NCBI GenBank assembly: GCA_003339415.1
Contig: PDHQ01000110.1
Coordinates: forward strand, 1-48,588
DNA length: 48,588 bases
Origin: Ophiocordyceps camponoti-saundersi (nom. inval.)
Lineage: Eukaryota; Ascomycota; Sordariomycetes; Hypocreales; Ophiocordycipitaceae
Direction: 5' to 3'
Under the pieces are notes generated by a model. It ran no database searches. It saw only the letters and a list, made by a program, of their open reading frames with translations, and was not told where the DNA came from. Positions 23,793 to 35,011 of the stretch are shown in pieces. Position numbers and translations under genes: made by a program. How positions within the stretch are numbered: the stretch's first letter is position 1; each line of letters starts with the position of its first letter.

Positions 23793-24363
23793 CGATCTAT
23801 TGGTCGAGATGGGATGCCTTTTTTTTTATGAAAGCTATCGAGGGCCAAAGACAAAACTCGCCTGCTTTGCCAGCCTGTGATGGTGGTGGATGAAGAGGTT
23901 GACCAGCGAGATTGGAGTTTTCCGGTTGGTTGAGGAATTGGATTCTTCCATTGGACGTTGGTTGGCGCTTAACAAGACAGATCTGGGTTAACACCGTAAC
24001 ACAGACATACACACATGGCATGTCGTGCGAGCTACTGAGTTAGTCCTATAATACAGTATCAGTATCCGTACCTACTCATACCTCATATATCAGTAGAATG
24101 CATACATACATACGACTCTGACAAACAGAGAGAGAATTCTCTCATTAACACCGTGCATCCATCCATACATACATACGTATAGCCTCGGAAGAGCCTAATA
24201 CGGGATCTAGTATCCAGTATGTAAGGATGATATACTAGCAAATTCGCGAACCTGCAACGGTATATACTAATCAACCCCTTCCTCTTTACGCAAAAACCTT
24301 GCGCAACTCTCCAGCGTGCGACCACCGCTACCATCACCAACACCGCAATCATCCGCAGCTGCG
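23793..24363. promoter_or_regulatory. Shared divergent promoter of permease and amidase
   Basis: 571 bp between two start codons. It holds one GATA-factor type site (CTATCG at 23835-23840, i.e. CGATAG on the minus strand, HGATAR) close to the permease start, and TACA repeats at 24100-24180. Other TATC words do not fit HGATAR. Nitrogen control through AreA-type GATA factors would suit the two genes, but a single site is weak evidence. Confidence 0.4.
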
Positions 24364-26114
24364 ATGACCCTCTCCTCATGGCAGCAGACGGCGGCAGCCA
24401 AGCGTGAGGCGCTAAGTGCCTCGATCCCGTCCGAATGGCGCGTCCCCGCGTCCAAACTCCCCCCGGCCGGGCAAGACTGCGTCCTTGACTGGCCAACGAC
24501 ATCCGGATGGCTGACAGCGGCCGAGGCGGCGTTGACGAGTCTGTCGGCCTCGGAGCTGGTCGTCAAGCTTGCTTCGGGCGCGATCACATCCGAAGATGTG
24601 ACAAAAGCCTTCTGCAAGCGCGCGGCGGCTGCTCATCAGCTGGTTAATTGTCTCAGCGAGACGTGCTTCGACCGCGCCCTAACTTCGGCTCGGGACCGGG
24701 ACCGGCATTTGACCCGAACCGGTCGGCCCGTCGGCCCGTTGCACGGCCTGCCCGTCTCGCTCAAGGACTGCTTCAACATACGGGGGCTCGACGCCTGCGT
24801 CGGCATGGTGGCGCATGCCGGTGACGCCGCCGTCGCCGACGCGGCTATCGCCGAGGAGCTCGAGCGAGCCGGGGCCGTCCTCTTCGTCAAGACAAACGTC
24901 TCGACAGCAATGATGATGGCCGAGTCGTACAACAACCTCATCGGCCGCACGCTGAACCCGTGGAACCGACGGACGACCTGCGGCGGGAGCTCTGGCGGCG
25001 AGGCGGCGCTGCTTGCTCTCGGAGGGAGCCCCTTGGGTGTCGGCACAGATATCGGCGGCTCCCTGCGCATCCCCTCCGCTTGCACCGGCATATTCACCCT
25101 TCGGCCCTCGGCCGGCCGCTTCCCCGTGCGCGGGACCCGCTCCGGGATGCCCGGTCAGGAGGCCGTGGCGTCGGTCAACGGCCCGATGGCACGGACGTTG
25201 GCCGACCTCGAGCTATACTGCAAGGCCGTGATCGGCGCTGAGCCTTGGCTTCGCGACCCGCGTTGCATCCCGCTTCCGTGGAGGGTCGCCGAACCTCCGT
25301 CTCGGCTACGCATCGCCGTGCTATGGCACGACGGCATGGTCCGGCCAACGCCGCCGGTTGCACGGGCGCTTCGCACGGCCGTCGACCGGCTCCGGACCGC
25401 CGGCCATCATGTCGTCGACTGGGATCCCGTCGATCAGAAAGCCGGCGTGGCGCTACTGGCCCGCATGTTCGTCGCCGACGGCGGAGACGCCATTCGGACC
25501 GTCATCGAGCGGTCCGGAGAGCCTTGGCCGGCTCAGCTGCGACCTTATGAGACGGCCACGGAGCTCAGCACCTCGGCCATGTGGCGGCTGCAGACGGAGC
25601 GATCCGGGTTTCAGTGCCGCTATCTCGAACGATGGAATGCGGCTGCCATCGATGCTATCCTGTGCCCGGTCATGGCCTTTAACTCGGTTCGGCACGATCA
25701 GTTCAGACATGGTAAGTCTCCTTGTCCTCCCACCTATTCACTTCAGCTCGTTAATCATGTCTCGCCTGCTCTTAAAGTCGCCTACACGGGTGTGTTCAAC
25801 GTCCTCGACTACTCATGTCTCTCCTTCGTCACGCCTCTTAAAGTCGACGAGGCCATTGATCAACCGGATCCGAATTATGAGCCTCTGAGCCCTTCATGCC
25901 GACAGATACATGACGAATGTGGGTTATACATATACATCTATCTGGGAGACATTGGCTATTACAGTCACTGGACTAAGCATGCGCAGATGACGCCGGTCTA
26001 ATGCATGGAATGCCCATCAACCTGCAACTGGTGGCTCGTAGGCTCGAGGAGGAAAAGGTGCTGGCCATGGGTAGGCAGGTGATGGAGGAGCTTTCGCGAG
26101 AGAAGGGAGAGTGA
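24364..26114 (+). CDS. AmdS-like amidase (amidase signature family)
   Basis: Hydrolyses a carboxylic amide to acid and ammonium. Exons 24364-25711, 25778-25918 and 25987-26114 give 538 aa, close to fungal acetamidases. ATG 24364 (MTLSSWQQ) is chosen because the open frame upstream starts only at GTG and the family begins at this point. The Ser-cisSer-Lys triad is complete: K134 (PVSLKDCF), S209 (TCGGSSGGE) and S233 (GTDIGGSLR). Spacings of 75 and 24 residues equal those of known amidases. The 66-nt first intron (GTAAGT...TTAAAG) is a multiple of three without stops, so an unspliced reading stays open. The 68-nt second intron (GTGGGT...GCGCAG) must be removed to give YDAGLMHGMPINLQLV, the conserved C-terminal block. 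It is divergent from the Dal5-type permease, suggesting amide or ureide use as nitrogen source. The exact substrate is unknown. Confidence 0.92.
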
Positions 26115-27610
26115 GTTTCTTCTTTTCCTTCTCTCCCTTGATCTTCTTCCTACCGTGCATTGATCTGATGCATCGCGAGTTGATGGCCATCAGCAGACCC
26201 AATCCACAAATAGCCAGCAAGATCTGACTCCGGTCCCAGACATTCTGGATCATACGGACTGACTGGAGAACAACCGCCTGTGAAGTAAGTAGGGAGGGTA
26301 TGCTCGTACAAAGTAGGAAACGAGAGCTACCTACTTTAGGGAGGATGCCCCCCTTTTCATCTGCAGCCTTTCCATCCCATACATCCACGTCTTTTTCTTT
26401 ATTTGCTTTTCTCTCCGCTACCCCGGCACTTTACGGAACAGCGGTAGCCCAACCGTGCCTTGATTTCCCGTCTCTGCTTATCCTCAACTTGGTTAAGGGG
26501 CCAGCCCATATTGACCAGGCTCGGGTCAGTCGGCACGCCTTGAAGAATGCGATCAAAGCATGCTTGCTAGATCGACCAGTCGACGATGGAAGAAGCCTTC
26601 GGCGCTGTAATGGTTATAAATAAACAGATTTCTTCTATTTACACACAGAATCTCGCGCCGCATATTCGTACTTTGCAGCTCATAGACCCATGCAGCGTTG
26701 CTGCAGTCGCCGGTGGCGCCACGTATGTATTGCCTGTTGGAGGCATCGGGCAGGCTTTCACGAGACAAAGCGTGGTCGTCACAATAGGCGAGAACACGAG
26801 CCCAGTCTCTACGGATACTGCTGCTTCCGTACGGATTACATCAAGTGCGAATGCGTACATACCTACATCATGTTAGAGGCATCGAAGTTGCCACCCCTTT
26901 TCCGTCTCCCCTCGTTGCACAGTCACCGTCACCAACGCAGGATCGCTCACTAAGTGGGAGGTTTGCTCAATTTATGGCTGATCCGACTGGCTGAGTCTGA
27001 AGAAACCTCATTTCTCCTCGCACAATCAGCGACGAATACAGCAGTACGATCTGACAGACGGCCAGGTTAGGCAATTGCAGGCAGATCAATGTCTTGGCCG
27101 AATTGCTAAGCTTACATGACCACTCTCAAGATTGCCTTTGATAGATATGACTCTTGCTTTGGGGCTCAGAGATGGAGTCAGGAGCCTTGGATGTCGTCAT
27201 AATCTGACCGCCGTCAGCTTCGGACATGTCTTCCGAAGGCCTTCCAAAAAGCTACAAGGCAGCAAGATGAAAGCAGGACAAGAAGAGTTGCAAGGTGTTC
27301 GTGTGTATCATGTTATGTGCTATGTATGCTTCTTTCTCACGGTAGGAAGAGCAGAGCCATGCCATCTATGGCTACGTACATACATACATACGTGTTGCGT
27401 CTTACTCGATGATGAGATGGTGCGAAGAGCTTCGCCCTCCGTAAGCCTCCGGGATTCCTTCTGACTCCTAGGCAGAAGCTCAATGCGAGAATTGCTTCAT
27501 ACGACCTATGTAGATAGATAGATAGATATAAGACTACCATCTCGCCAAAGGGAGAGGAAGTAGAATCTTCGTCTTCTAAGTTCCTGGGCATATGCCTCGC
27601 TTTCGCATCC
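26115..27610. other. Intergenic, no supported gene
   Basis: A 1.5-kb spacer between the amidase stop and the hydrolase start. Open frames at 26586-26876 (+) and 26639-26860 (-) overlap each other, lack recognisable domains and lack convincing splice partners. TACA repeats lie at 26855 and 27378-27391, and GATA repeats at 27513-27528. Confidence 0.5.
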
Positions 27611-29660
27611 ATGCTCTCTTCAAGGACGACACTTCTTTCATTCTTCGCCGCGGTCGTAGCAGCCGCGGCGGGATCCAACTCGTCGGTGCGATGGACCGCT
27701 TGCGCAGACAACATGGGTAGCCCGCTTCCCGTCGACTGTGCGCGCATGACGGTTCCTCTCGACTACGCCGAGCCAGCCGGACCCGGCCTCCAACTCGAAC
27801 TCCTCCGTGTGCCGGCCGTGACGCAGCCGGCGCAGGGTAGCATCCTACTGAACTTTGGAGGGCCCGGTCTGCCAGGGCGGCAGAACTTGGCCCTAGTGAG
27901 CAACATCTTACAGGCGTGAGTGGTTTCGGATTCCGACTATTGTCCAGGCCTGACTGATGGTTTATAATGGTTGGAAGCCTCTCTGGTGGCCGCTTCAATC
28001 TGGTTGCCTTTGATCCGCGGTATGTAAGAGCTGTGGTAGAGATGTCGTAATTTCTTTTGCACTGAATTCCACACCCTGTCACAGCGGCACCGCAAATACG
28101 CTGCCATTTACGTGCAACGATCCTGTCTTCTGGGAGCAGACTTTTTGGCAGGAGCCAATTTTCCCGGTCCGGGACGACCCCCGCGGCCCGGACTCGGACC
28201 TGGGCCGGCTGTGGGCCCGGGGCTCGACCTTGGCCGATGTATGCGCCCGAAAGCACAACGACACCGGTCGGCTGATTAGCACGGCCTTTGTCGCCCGAGA
28301 CTTGGTCCGGGTGGCCGAGGCCCTGGACGATGATGGCCTGGTGCGTTACTGGGGTCGGTTAATTCTTTGCTCAAGGCTTGGCTTGTACGCTTGCTCAGTG
28401 TCCTCCTTTCAGGCTTCTCTTACGGCACGACGCTGGGTGCCACGCTCGTCTCCATGTTTCCGGACAAGGTGGACAAGGTGGTTCTCGATGGCGTGCAGAA
28501 CCCGCATGAGTACTACAACGCATACGCGTGAGTATCCTTCTTTCTTCTCACCTTCACCTCTACTAGGTGCTAACTGATGTCCTTTCTCTACGGCGAATAA
28601 AGCGACTTCGAAGAATGGACTCAATCTGACGATGTCTTCTCCGGCATCTTCACATCCTGTGCCGCCAATCCCGACCGCTGCGCCCTCGCCCGTCCCGGAA
28701 AATCAGGAGCCGACCTTGAGCAGTCGGTCTGGAAGCTGGCCGACTCTCTGAGGCAGCGTCCCTTGGCCTTCAACACGTCCTCTTACGTCCTCGACGACGG
28801 TACTCTGCGCGGCTACATGTCTGAAAGCCTGTACTCTACCAGCAGCTGGTCTGACTTTACGGCCGTCATGGATATGCTGATAAGCGGCCGCGTCGACGAG
28901 GCTTTCGTGCTGCGCCACCTCGGCGACCGTGCTTCGCTGCCTCCGGACAGCAATAGCAGCGCAATCGAGACGGCCATGACACGCACCCTGGTCACGACGA
29001 TGCCTCTTTTCGGCATCCATTGTCTCGACCGCGCGTCTCGGGCCGGCTCGTTGAACGCCTTGATGCCGGCACTGCGCCGCCTCCTGTCCATCAGCCGCGT
29101 CATTGGCGGCGCGGGCGCCAATACGGCTGTTGCATGCGCGCAGTGGAAAGTCGAGCCCCGAGAGCGGTACGGCGGCGACTTCCGAGTTAGGCCTCGGGCG
29201 CCGGTGCTGATTGTCGGCAACTCGCACGACGGCCATACGCCGATCCGGTCGGCGCACAACCTCAGCGCCGGGTTCGAAGGCAGCGTCGTTTTGGAGGTTG
29301 ACGGTTACGGCGTGCGTGTCCTTGCTCCTCCCCTCCCCCTTCTTCCACCTCCCCACCCCCCCGGTCGGATGCTTTCGTAGCTGACAACCCATGCTCTCCA
29401 TCTGTTTGCTGTTCTTCCAGCATACGTCACTCGGTCTGCCATCGAGATGCATGATTCGTACTCTGTCGGCGTATTGGCGTGACGGCAAGATGCCGGCGCC
29501 GGGGACCGTCTGCAGCGTTGATGCGCCGCCATTCTCGGGCATCACATGGCTTGACATCTTCAGCAACAGCACAGCAGGCCGTCAGCGGTCTCCGGTCAAG
29601 AGACACGCAGAAGCACTGCAGAAATTGGAGGCGTCGACACGGCCTTGGCGCATCGTGTGA
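27611..29660 (+). CDS. Secreted alpha/beta-hydrolase, tripeptidyl-aminopeptidase-like (S33/TAP)
   Basis: Six exons (27611-27915, 27978-28019, 28085-28353, 28413-28527, 28603-29311, 29421-29660) give 559 aa. The introns are 62, 65, 59, 75 and 109 nt; the third uses a weaker GTCGGT donor. An N-terminal signal peptide (residues 1 to about 22, hydrophobic, Ala-rich) suggests secretion. Catalytic parts are all present: the oxyanion motif NFGGPGLPG, nucleophile S208 in YWGFSYGT, acid D453 in NSHDGHTP and H481 in GYGHTS. The last two lie in the C-terminal TAP-like region (PF08386 type). The family removes N-terminal amino acids or tripeptides from peptides, so it may feed on protein breakdown products. 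The 42-nt second exon (LSGGRFNLVAFDPR) is easily missed. It follows the amidase in the same direction but has its own 1.5-kb upstream region. Confidence 0.88.
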
Positions 29661-30441
29661 GTGAGGTGAGAAGCTGCCGTTGGCTGCAAGTGATATGATC
29701 GACCAACCCCTGTAGATTCGTGGCTCGAGTACTCCGTACATACCTACCTACCTCTGCACATAGACAGGTGCTCAATAGATCATACATGCTAGGTGCAGTA
29801 AAGACGCACAACGTTTTCTCGCCTTCCAAAGTTGAGCCGGATCGAATCCTCCCTATTCTCTCGGATGCTAGTCCCGGCCTCGTTGGCTCGACATCAAGTT
29901 TTGTGCGTCCTGGAGAGAGCGGCTGAGCCGACTATAGCTCAGCTCCGATGGTGTAACTGTCGACTTCTAGCCTCATGTTTGGCTCGTCGCACCAAGTGTA
30001 AAGTACCTACCTACCTGTGCAGCAGATGCTTTCTTCTTCTCCTCCTTCTCCTTCTCATTCTTCCTCTTCTTTCCCCTAAACGACAACCCTTCCCTCTCAG
30101 CTCTCAACCACTGCGTCCGACGGCAAGAGGACGAATTGCTTCCTTCGTCCTACATGCAAGGACAACCCGCGACCGCTTCCGAGACGTCAAACTTGCGCAC
30201 GCTGACGCGGCCTACGTACGAAGGCTCGGATGCCCGATCATGGAACCTGTCCCTGTTTTGACTTTGAGCCCAAACGTATGTACGGTAGTGTCCAGCTGGA
30301 TGTATGTATGTATGTATGTTTTGTGATATGCAGGTAAGACGGATGAAGGGGGATGATGTTGAGCATCGGATCGTGAGTACGGAATACGTACGGATGGAGT
30401 CTTCGTAATAGCTTCCATGAGAAGAAAAACACGTCAATAGG

Positions 30442-30502
30442 AGACGATGACTACGACGACTACGATGACGATGACGACGACGACGACGACGACGACAACG
30501 AC
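30442..30502 (+). repeat. GAC/GAT trinucleotide microsatellite
   Basis: GACGATGACTAC-type units ending in an almost perfect GAC run. It lies between genes, so it is not a coding Asp tract on current evidence. Confidence 0.85.
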
Positions 30503-30565
30503 TGGATCCAACACACGACTTTAATATCTCTCCGGCTCAGCTGTGTGCGTGTGTGCCCTGGCATG

Positions 30566-30595
30566 CCCTGTCCTGTCCTGTCCTGTCCTGTTCCT
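30566..30595 (+). repeat. CCTGT pentanucleotide repeat
   Basis: About five tandem CCTGT units, intergenic. Confidence 0.85.
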
Positions 30596-32522
30596 GCCTT
30601 TCGCCAACGGGGCGCAAAGCCAGGACTGACGCCGCGCGTTCTACTAAAAGACATAGTGTCGGTGCTAGTAATAACCTCACAGCCTATCGCGAAGTCGACA
30701 GCAGATGGCTTGCAGTTGCACTGCCACAAAGAAAGTCCGGCCCGGTGGGGGCTTCGGTATATCGATGCTCCCGCTCCCGCTCCCCCCGGCCCCCCCCTTC
30801 CCCCCCCCAAACGTCCGGTCCCCTTTGCCGCGTGTTGGCCCGATATGTCGTGCCGTCTTGATTCGTATTCATTCAATCACTCCCACGCACAACATGCAGA
30901 CGCATAAGCTTCACCATAATCACCGTCATCAAAACCTCATCATCACATTCGACTCTGTAACCCAAAAGCCGAACCGTGCCCCCACCCCGGCTACGACCGT
31001 GGCCCCCTCCCCTCCCCCCCCTTAACCACCGGCCCCAACTCCGGCCGCGCGGTAAACAGCCCCCCAACCCCATCCATGACTGCCTCTTCCTGCGCGTCAG
31101 CTTCTCCTCGTTCCAGCTATAATTGTCCCTTTTTTTTCTTGGTGTCTTCAAGTCCGCGCGTCAGCTAGCTTGCCTTAGCTTCGATCGACATCTTCCAGTA
31201 GAAGGCTCCGGAATGCGATGACGCCCGAGGTGTTGGAACGATAGCGTGTTCCGACTCAAAGCGGAACCGCGTTCGTCAGTTCCCCTGCCTCATCTTCTGT
31301 TGCCGTGGATGGAGCTGCGTGTCTTATCCCTGCTGCGGCGGCGGCATTCGAGCCGTGCGCCTTTTGGCCACCAACACCCCTTTTCAATTGCGTATTGCCC
31401 TCAACTGCCCACCTCCCTGTCATATCGACTTCAATATGTAATATGTGCGGGACTCTATTCTTATTCTCTAGTTATACCGGTTGCCACCTGCGCCTTGCTC
31501 CATGCGGCAGTCAAGTGCCGGGTTTCCTTTTTGCTGCCCTTGCTTCCGCATGTCCCCCCCTTCCCCCTGTCTTGTCTGTGAGAAGCTATAGCGTAATAGA
31601 ATGTATGCTTAAACGAGAAAGGAGAATTCTTTTGTATCCGCACACACTCTCTTCTCGTATCTACGGAGTACGAATAAGTGGTAGTTTAATAAAGGTAATT
31701 CGTACAACAGCCTATCATACAACTCAACTCGGCTGACTGCGTATATGAGCTTGAGACAGACGTATTTGGCCTCATCACGGATACAGCTTCTTCCGCATCA
31801 ATGAAAAGGAGTTTCCCTCTTACAGCCTTCTCTCTCCGAGCCGTGCGCCCAGTTCAGCTCCCAGCTACGTATGCTTATGAGATCTACAACAGCCTGGCCA
31901 AGCCCGTGCCGCAACCGCCATATTCATCAGTAACCCCTGAGCACTTACAAGGCCCCCCCCCTGCCCGGTATTTTACTTTTTTCTCGCCATGAGCACAGAA
32001 AAGGGGAGACACGAGAAAAAGAAAGATCAACAGGAAAAAAAAAACAAGAAAGCATCAACTCTGCATCTCAGACCCCCACAACAAGGGGCTCTGCCACGCT
32101 TCTCCAGGCATGTACGAATAGATGGACTTGTCGTCACCTACCTTCAATCCCGTTCAGCCCGCAAGAGTCAGCCGTGTGTTGATGTGTGGTGTGTCTTAGC
32201 CGCCGCTGATGCAAGTTCTCTTCTCTCCTGATCCCGAGGATGATGGATGGATCCGACCCTTCCGGCCCCGGCCCCCTGTTCCCCCCCGCGAGTCGCCTCT
32301 CCAAGGCTTGCTGCTGGCTGACTCCGTCGATCGAGAGACTTCATGCCTGACATCCTCACAAGGGCCTGTCGCCAGCTTGCCGGGATCGGGTCTGCTTCGC
32401 AGTCGCCCCCAAAGTAAACAGACCGCGCGGCAAGGCGAAAGCTCTGACAGTGCTTGCTTGTATGTACGGAAGTAGGTAGGTAGGTATGTACTATGAATGT
32501 GAAAGATGATGCTGTCTGCTGG

Positions 32523-32530
32523 TATATAAA
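32523..32530 (+). promoter_or_regulatory. TATA box of the Lys/Asp/Gly repeat-protein gene
   Basis: TATATAAA lies 159 bp upstream of the ATG at 32689 and is followed by a pyrimidine-rich leader (about 32575-32665), as in strongly expressed fungal genes. Confidence 0.55.
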
Positions 32531-32688
32531 GACATCTCGACGGCCACCTGTGGAGGAAGAGGCATCTCTGTTCTGCACTGCTCTCTTCTTTACCACCCTT
32601 CTATCCGCAGCAAAGCTGTCAATTTTTCATACGCTCTTTCATTCGTCATCTTTTCTTCTTATCTTTGAAACAGAAGCCTTCGGTTGAC

Positions 32689-34365
32689 ATGAAGTTTCTA
32701 CCCGTTGGAGCCGCCTTCTTGGCGACGACGCTGGCCGCGCCCACCGGTGACAAGGGCGACTACAAGGACGGCAAGGACGTAGACTACAAGAACGGCTACG
32801 GAGGTGACTACAAGAACGGTTACGGCGGCGGTGACTACAAGAACAGTTACGGCGGCGGTGACTATAAGAACGGCTATGGCGGCGGTGACTACAAGAACGG
32901 CAAATACGGTGGCGGCTGGAAGGACGGCGGTATCGACGTCCACGTCGGCGGCTTTGACGGCTTGAAGCACGGCGGTGATTACAAGCACGACGGCGACTAC
33001 AAGAAGGGAGGATATAACTACGGAGAGTACGATGGCGGCAAGGGCGGCGACTACAAGCACGGCGGCGACTGGAACAAGGGCGGCGACTACAAGTACGGCG
33101 GCGACTACAAGCACGGCGGTGACTACAAGCACGGCGGCGACTACAAGAAGGGAGGATACAACTACGGAGAGTACGATGGCGGCAAGGGCGGCGACTACAA
33201 GCACGGCGGCGACTATAAGCACGGCGGCGACTATAAGCACGGCGGCGACTACAAGAAGGGAGGATATAACTATGGAGAGTACGATGGCGGCAAGGTCGGC
33301 GGCTGGAAGGGCGACGACTATAAGCACGGAGGCGACTATAAGCACGGCGGTGACTATAAGCACGGCGGTGACTACAAGCACGGAGGCGACTACAAGAAGG
33401 GAGGGTATAACTATGGAGAGTACGACGGCGGCAAGGTCGGCGGCTGGAAGGGGGACGACTACAAGAACGGAGGTGACTGGAACAAGGGCGGCGACTACAA
33501 GCATGGAGGTGACTGGAATAAGGGCGGCGACTACAAGCACGGCGGCGACTACAAGCTCGGAGACGGCTTCAAGAAGGGTGGCTACAACTATGGAGAGTAC
33601 GACAGCGGAAAGAAGGGTGGTGACTGGAAGGGCGATGACCACAAGGGCGGCCTCGGCAACCTCGGCGGCCTCGACAAGGGCCTCGACTTGGGCTGGCTCG
33701 TCGGTGGGAAGCATCAGGGTGACAAAGGCTTCTCCGAGCACGAGGGTGGCAAGTATGACGGCGGCAAATATGACGGCGGCAAATATGGAGGCGGCAAGGA
33801 CTACTCCGAGTGGGATAACAACAACAAGGACTCTGGCAAGGGTTATGACATCGACTTCGGCAAGGGCAAGGACTCTGGAAAGGACTTCGGCAAGGATGCC
33901 GGTAAGGACTATGGCAAGGACTCTGGCAAGGACTTCGGCAAGGACTCTGGCAAGGACTTCGGCAAGGACTCTGGCAAGGACTTCGGCAAGGACTCTGGCA
34001 AGGACTTCGGCAAGGACTTCGGCAAGGACTCTGGCAAGGACTTCGGCAAGGACTCTGGCAAGGACTTCGGCAAGGATGCCGGTAAGGACTACGGCAAAGA
34101 TTCTGGCAAGGACGTTATCACAGACGCTGGCAAGAACTTCCCTAAGGATTTCCCCAAGGACAACACTGGCAAGGACTCGGGCAAGGACTCCGGTAAGGAC
34201 TTTGGCAAGGATACTGGCAAAGATTACGGAAAGGACTCCGGCAAGGACTTTGGTAAGGATAGCGGAAAAGACTCAGGAAAAGACTTTGGCAAGGACAACG
34301 GCAAGGACTCTGACAAGGGTTACTCTCTGCCCGGCACTTACCCTCCTCCCAGCAAGGGCTATTAG
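32689..34365 (+). CDS. Secreted Lys/Asp/Gly repeat protein, function unknown
   Basis: An intronless gene for 558 aa; the ATG at 32689 follows an in-frame TTG extension that I reject. A signal peptide is clear: MKFLPVGAAFLATTLAAPTG, cut probably after LAA. The mature protein is almost all low-complexity repeats. Residues about 24-304 are DYK(H/N/K)GG units, with a recurring longer unit KKGGYNYGEYDGGK. Residues about 305-385 are a linker with Gly/Leu and KYDGG units. Residues about 388-541 are GKD(S/F)GKD units. The tail is SLPGTYPPPSKGY. I see no cysteine and no hydrophobic C-terminus, so no GPI signal. Alternating Lys and Asp make a near-neutral polyampholyte, presumably disordered and extracellular or wall-associated. 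I know no family with this pattern. The repeat DNA is not RIP-mutated, as expected for short units. Confidence 0.85.
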   Translation: MKFLPVGAAFLATTLAAPTGDKGDYKDGKDVDYKNGYGGDYKNGYGGGDYKNSYGGGDYKNGYGGGDYKNGKYGGGWKDGGIDVHVGGFDGLKHGGDYKHDGDYKKGGYNYGEYDGGKGGDYKHGGDWNKGGDYKYGGDYKHGGDYKHGGDYKKGGYNYGEYDGGKGGDYKHGGDYKHGGDYKHGGDYKKGGYNYGEYDGGKVGGWKGDDYKHGGDYKHGGDYKHGGDYKHGGDYKKGGYNYGEYDGGKVGGWKGDDYKNGGDWNKGGDYKHGGDWNKGGDYKHGGDYKLGDGFKKGGYNYGEYDSGKKGGDWKGDDHKGGLGNLGGLDKGLDLGWLVGGKHQGDKGFSEHEGGKYDGGKYDGGKYGGGKDYSEWDNNNKDSGKGYDIDFGKGKDSGKDFGKDAGKDYGKDSGKDFGKDSGKDFGKDSGKDFGKDSGKDFGKDFGKDSGKDFGKDSGKDFGKDAGKDYGKDSGKDVITDAGKNFPKDFPKDNTGKDSGKDSGKDFGKDTGKDYGKDSGKDFGKDSGKDSGKDFGKDNGKDSDKGYSLPGTYPPPSKGY

Positions 34366-35011
34366 GATAGCCTCATGACTCGGTTTGGTCGAGTTATTTT
34401 CGCTTAATGTTGGATAGTTTTTTCATTGTGTTTCGAGAGACGCATACAGTCAGCCGATCCTTTATATACCTACATGTAATTCGATACTCTTGATGAGGCT
34501 TTTCGAATGAATGAACAGAATCTGTTTCTTTGACTCATGCACGTTGCAAAGTTGAGTGATTTGATGAGTGTGACAAACAGGATGTTGGATTTGTAACTGG
34601 TAACGTTAGGACAGCTGTTAGTCTCCACGAATTGACTGTCAGGTAGATGAAAAGTCGCTCAGGTTAAAGACGAGGTCTGTCTTGGTGACAGATGCAAACA
34701 AGGACACATCTCTGCCTCCTGGCACACATAGACACAAGCTCTCTCGAGCGTGCCATGCCTAGGTAGTGAGCGGGATTCAGAAACCAAAGGGCACCACAGT
34801 CTATTATTGCTATCTGCGGCGAGCGTCTATCTATATTTTACCTGACATGCATGTAGTCTACCCGCCTATGTAACAGCATACCCTCCATTCTGCGCCATGA
34901 GTATTTTCTTTTTCGTTTTCGCATTAGAAGTGATATAAACGCCTCCAATTTCAAGCGAAGGTGGTAAATCAGTTCTCTTGGAGCCGCAATCCTCGCAACA
35001 GAGAGAACGGC
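34366..35011. other. Convergent 3' spacer
   Basis: It lies between the stops of the repeat-protein gene (+) and the membrane phosphotransferase gene (-). Frames here continue from the neighbours or are short. No gene is seen. Confidence 0.6.

Larger units (their letters stand above)
29661..32688. other. 3-kb spacer with low-complexity tracts; promoter of the repeat-protein gene on its right
   Basis: I see no gene with recognisable domains here. The spacer holds a GAC/GAT trinucleotide tract (30442-30502), CCTGT pentamers (30566-30595), C-runs (about 30776-30812, 31010-31020 and 32281-32288), pyrimidine-rich stretches and TACA/GTAT strings (29737-29750, 30299-30320, 32461-32490). Frames at 30545-30907, 31246-31736 and 32209-32475 run through these tracts and are not supported. 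Confidence 0.55.

Noticed and set aside
24316..24363. 16-residue N-terminal extension of the amidase
   Set aside because: It begins with GTG, not ATG, and homologues start at the MTLSSWQ position.
26586..26876. 96-residue + frame in the amidase-hydrolase spacer
   Set aside because: No domain, no signal peptide, and it overlaps an antisense frame of similar length; too weak to call.
32698..33741. 347-residue open frame antisense to the repeat-protein gene
   Set aside because: It is a shadow of the DYKxGG codon pattern (Val/Ala/Leu-rich by complement) with no start context and no family match.
32975..34378. 467-residue alternative + frame, Thr/Arg-rich, over the repeat-protein gene
   Set aside because: It is a frame shadow of the same repeats and lacks a signal peptide. 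The other frame has a clear signal peptide and TATA box.
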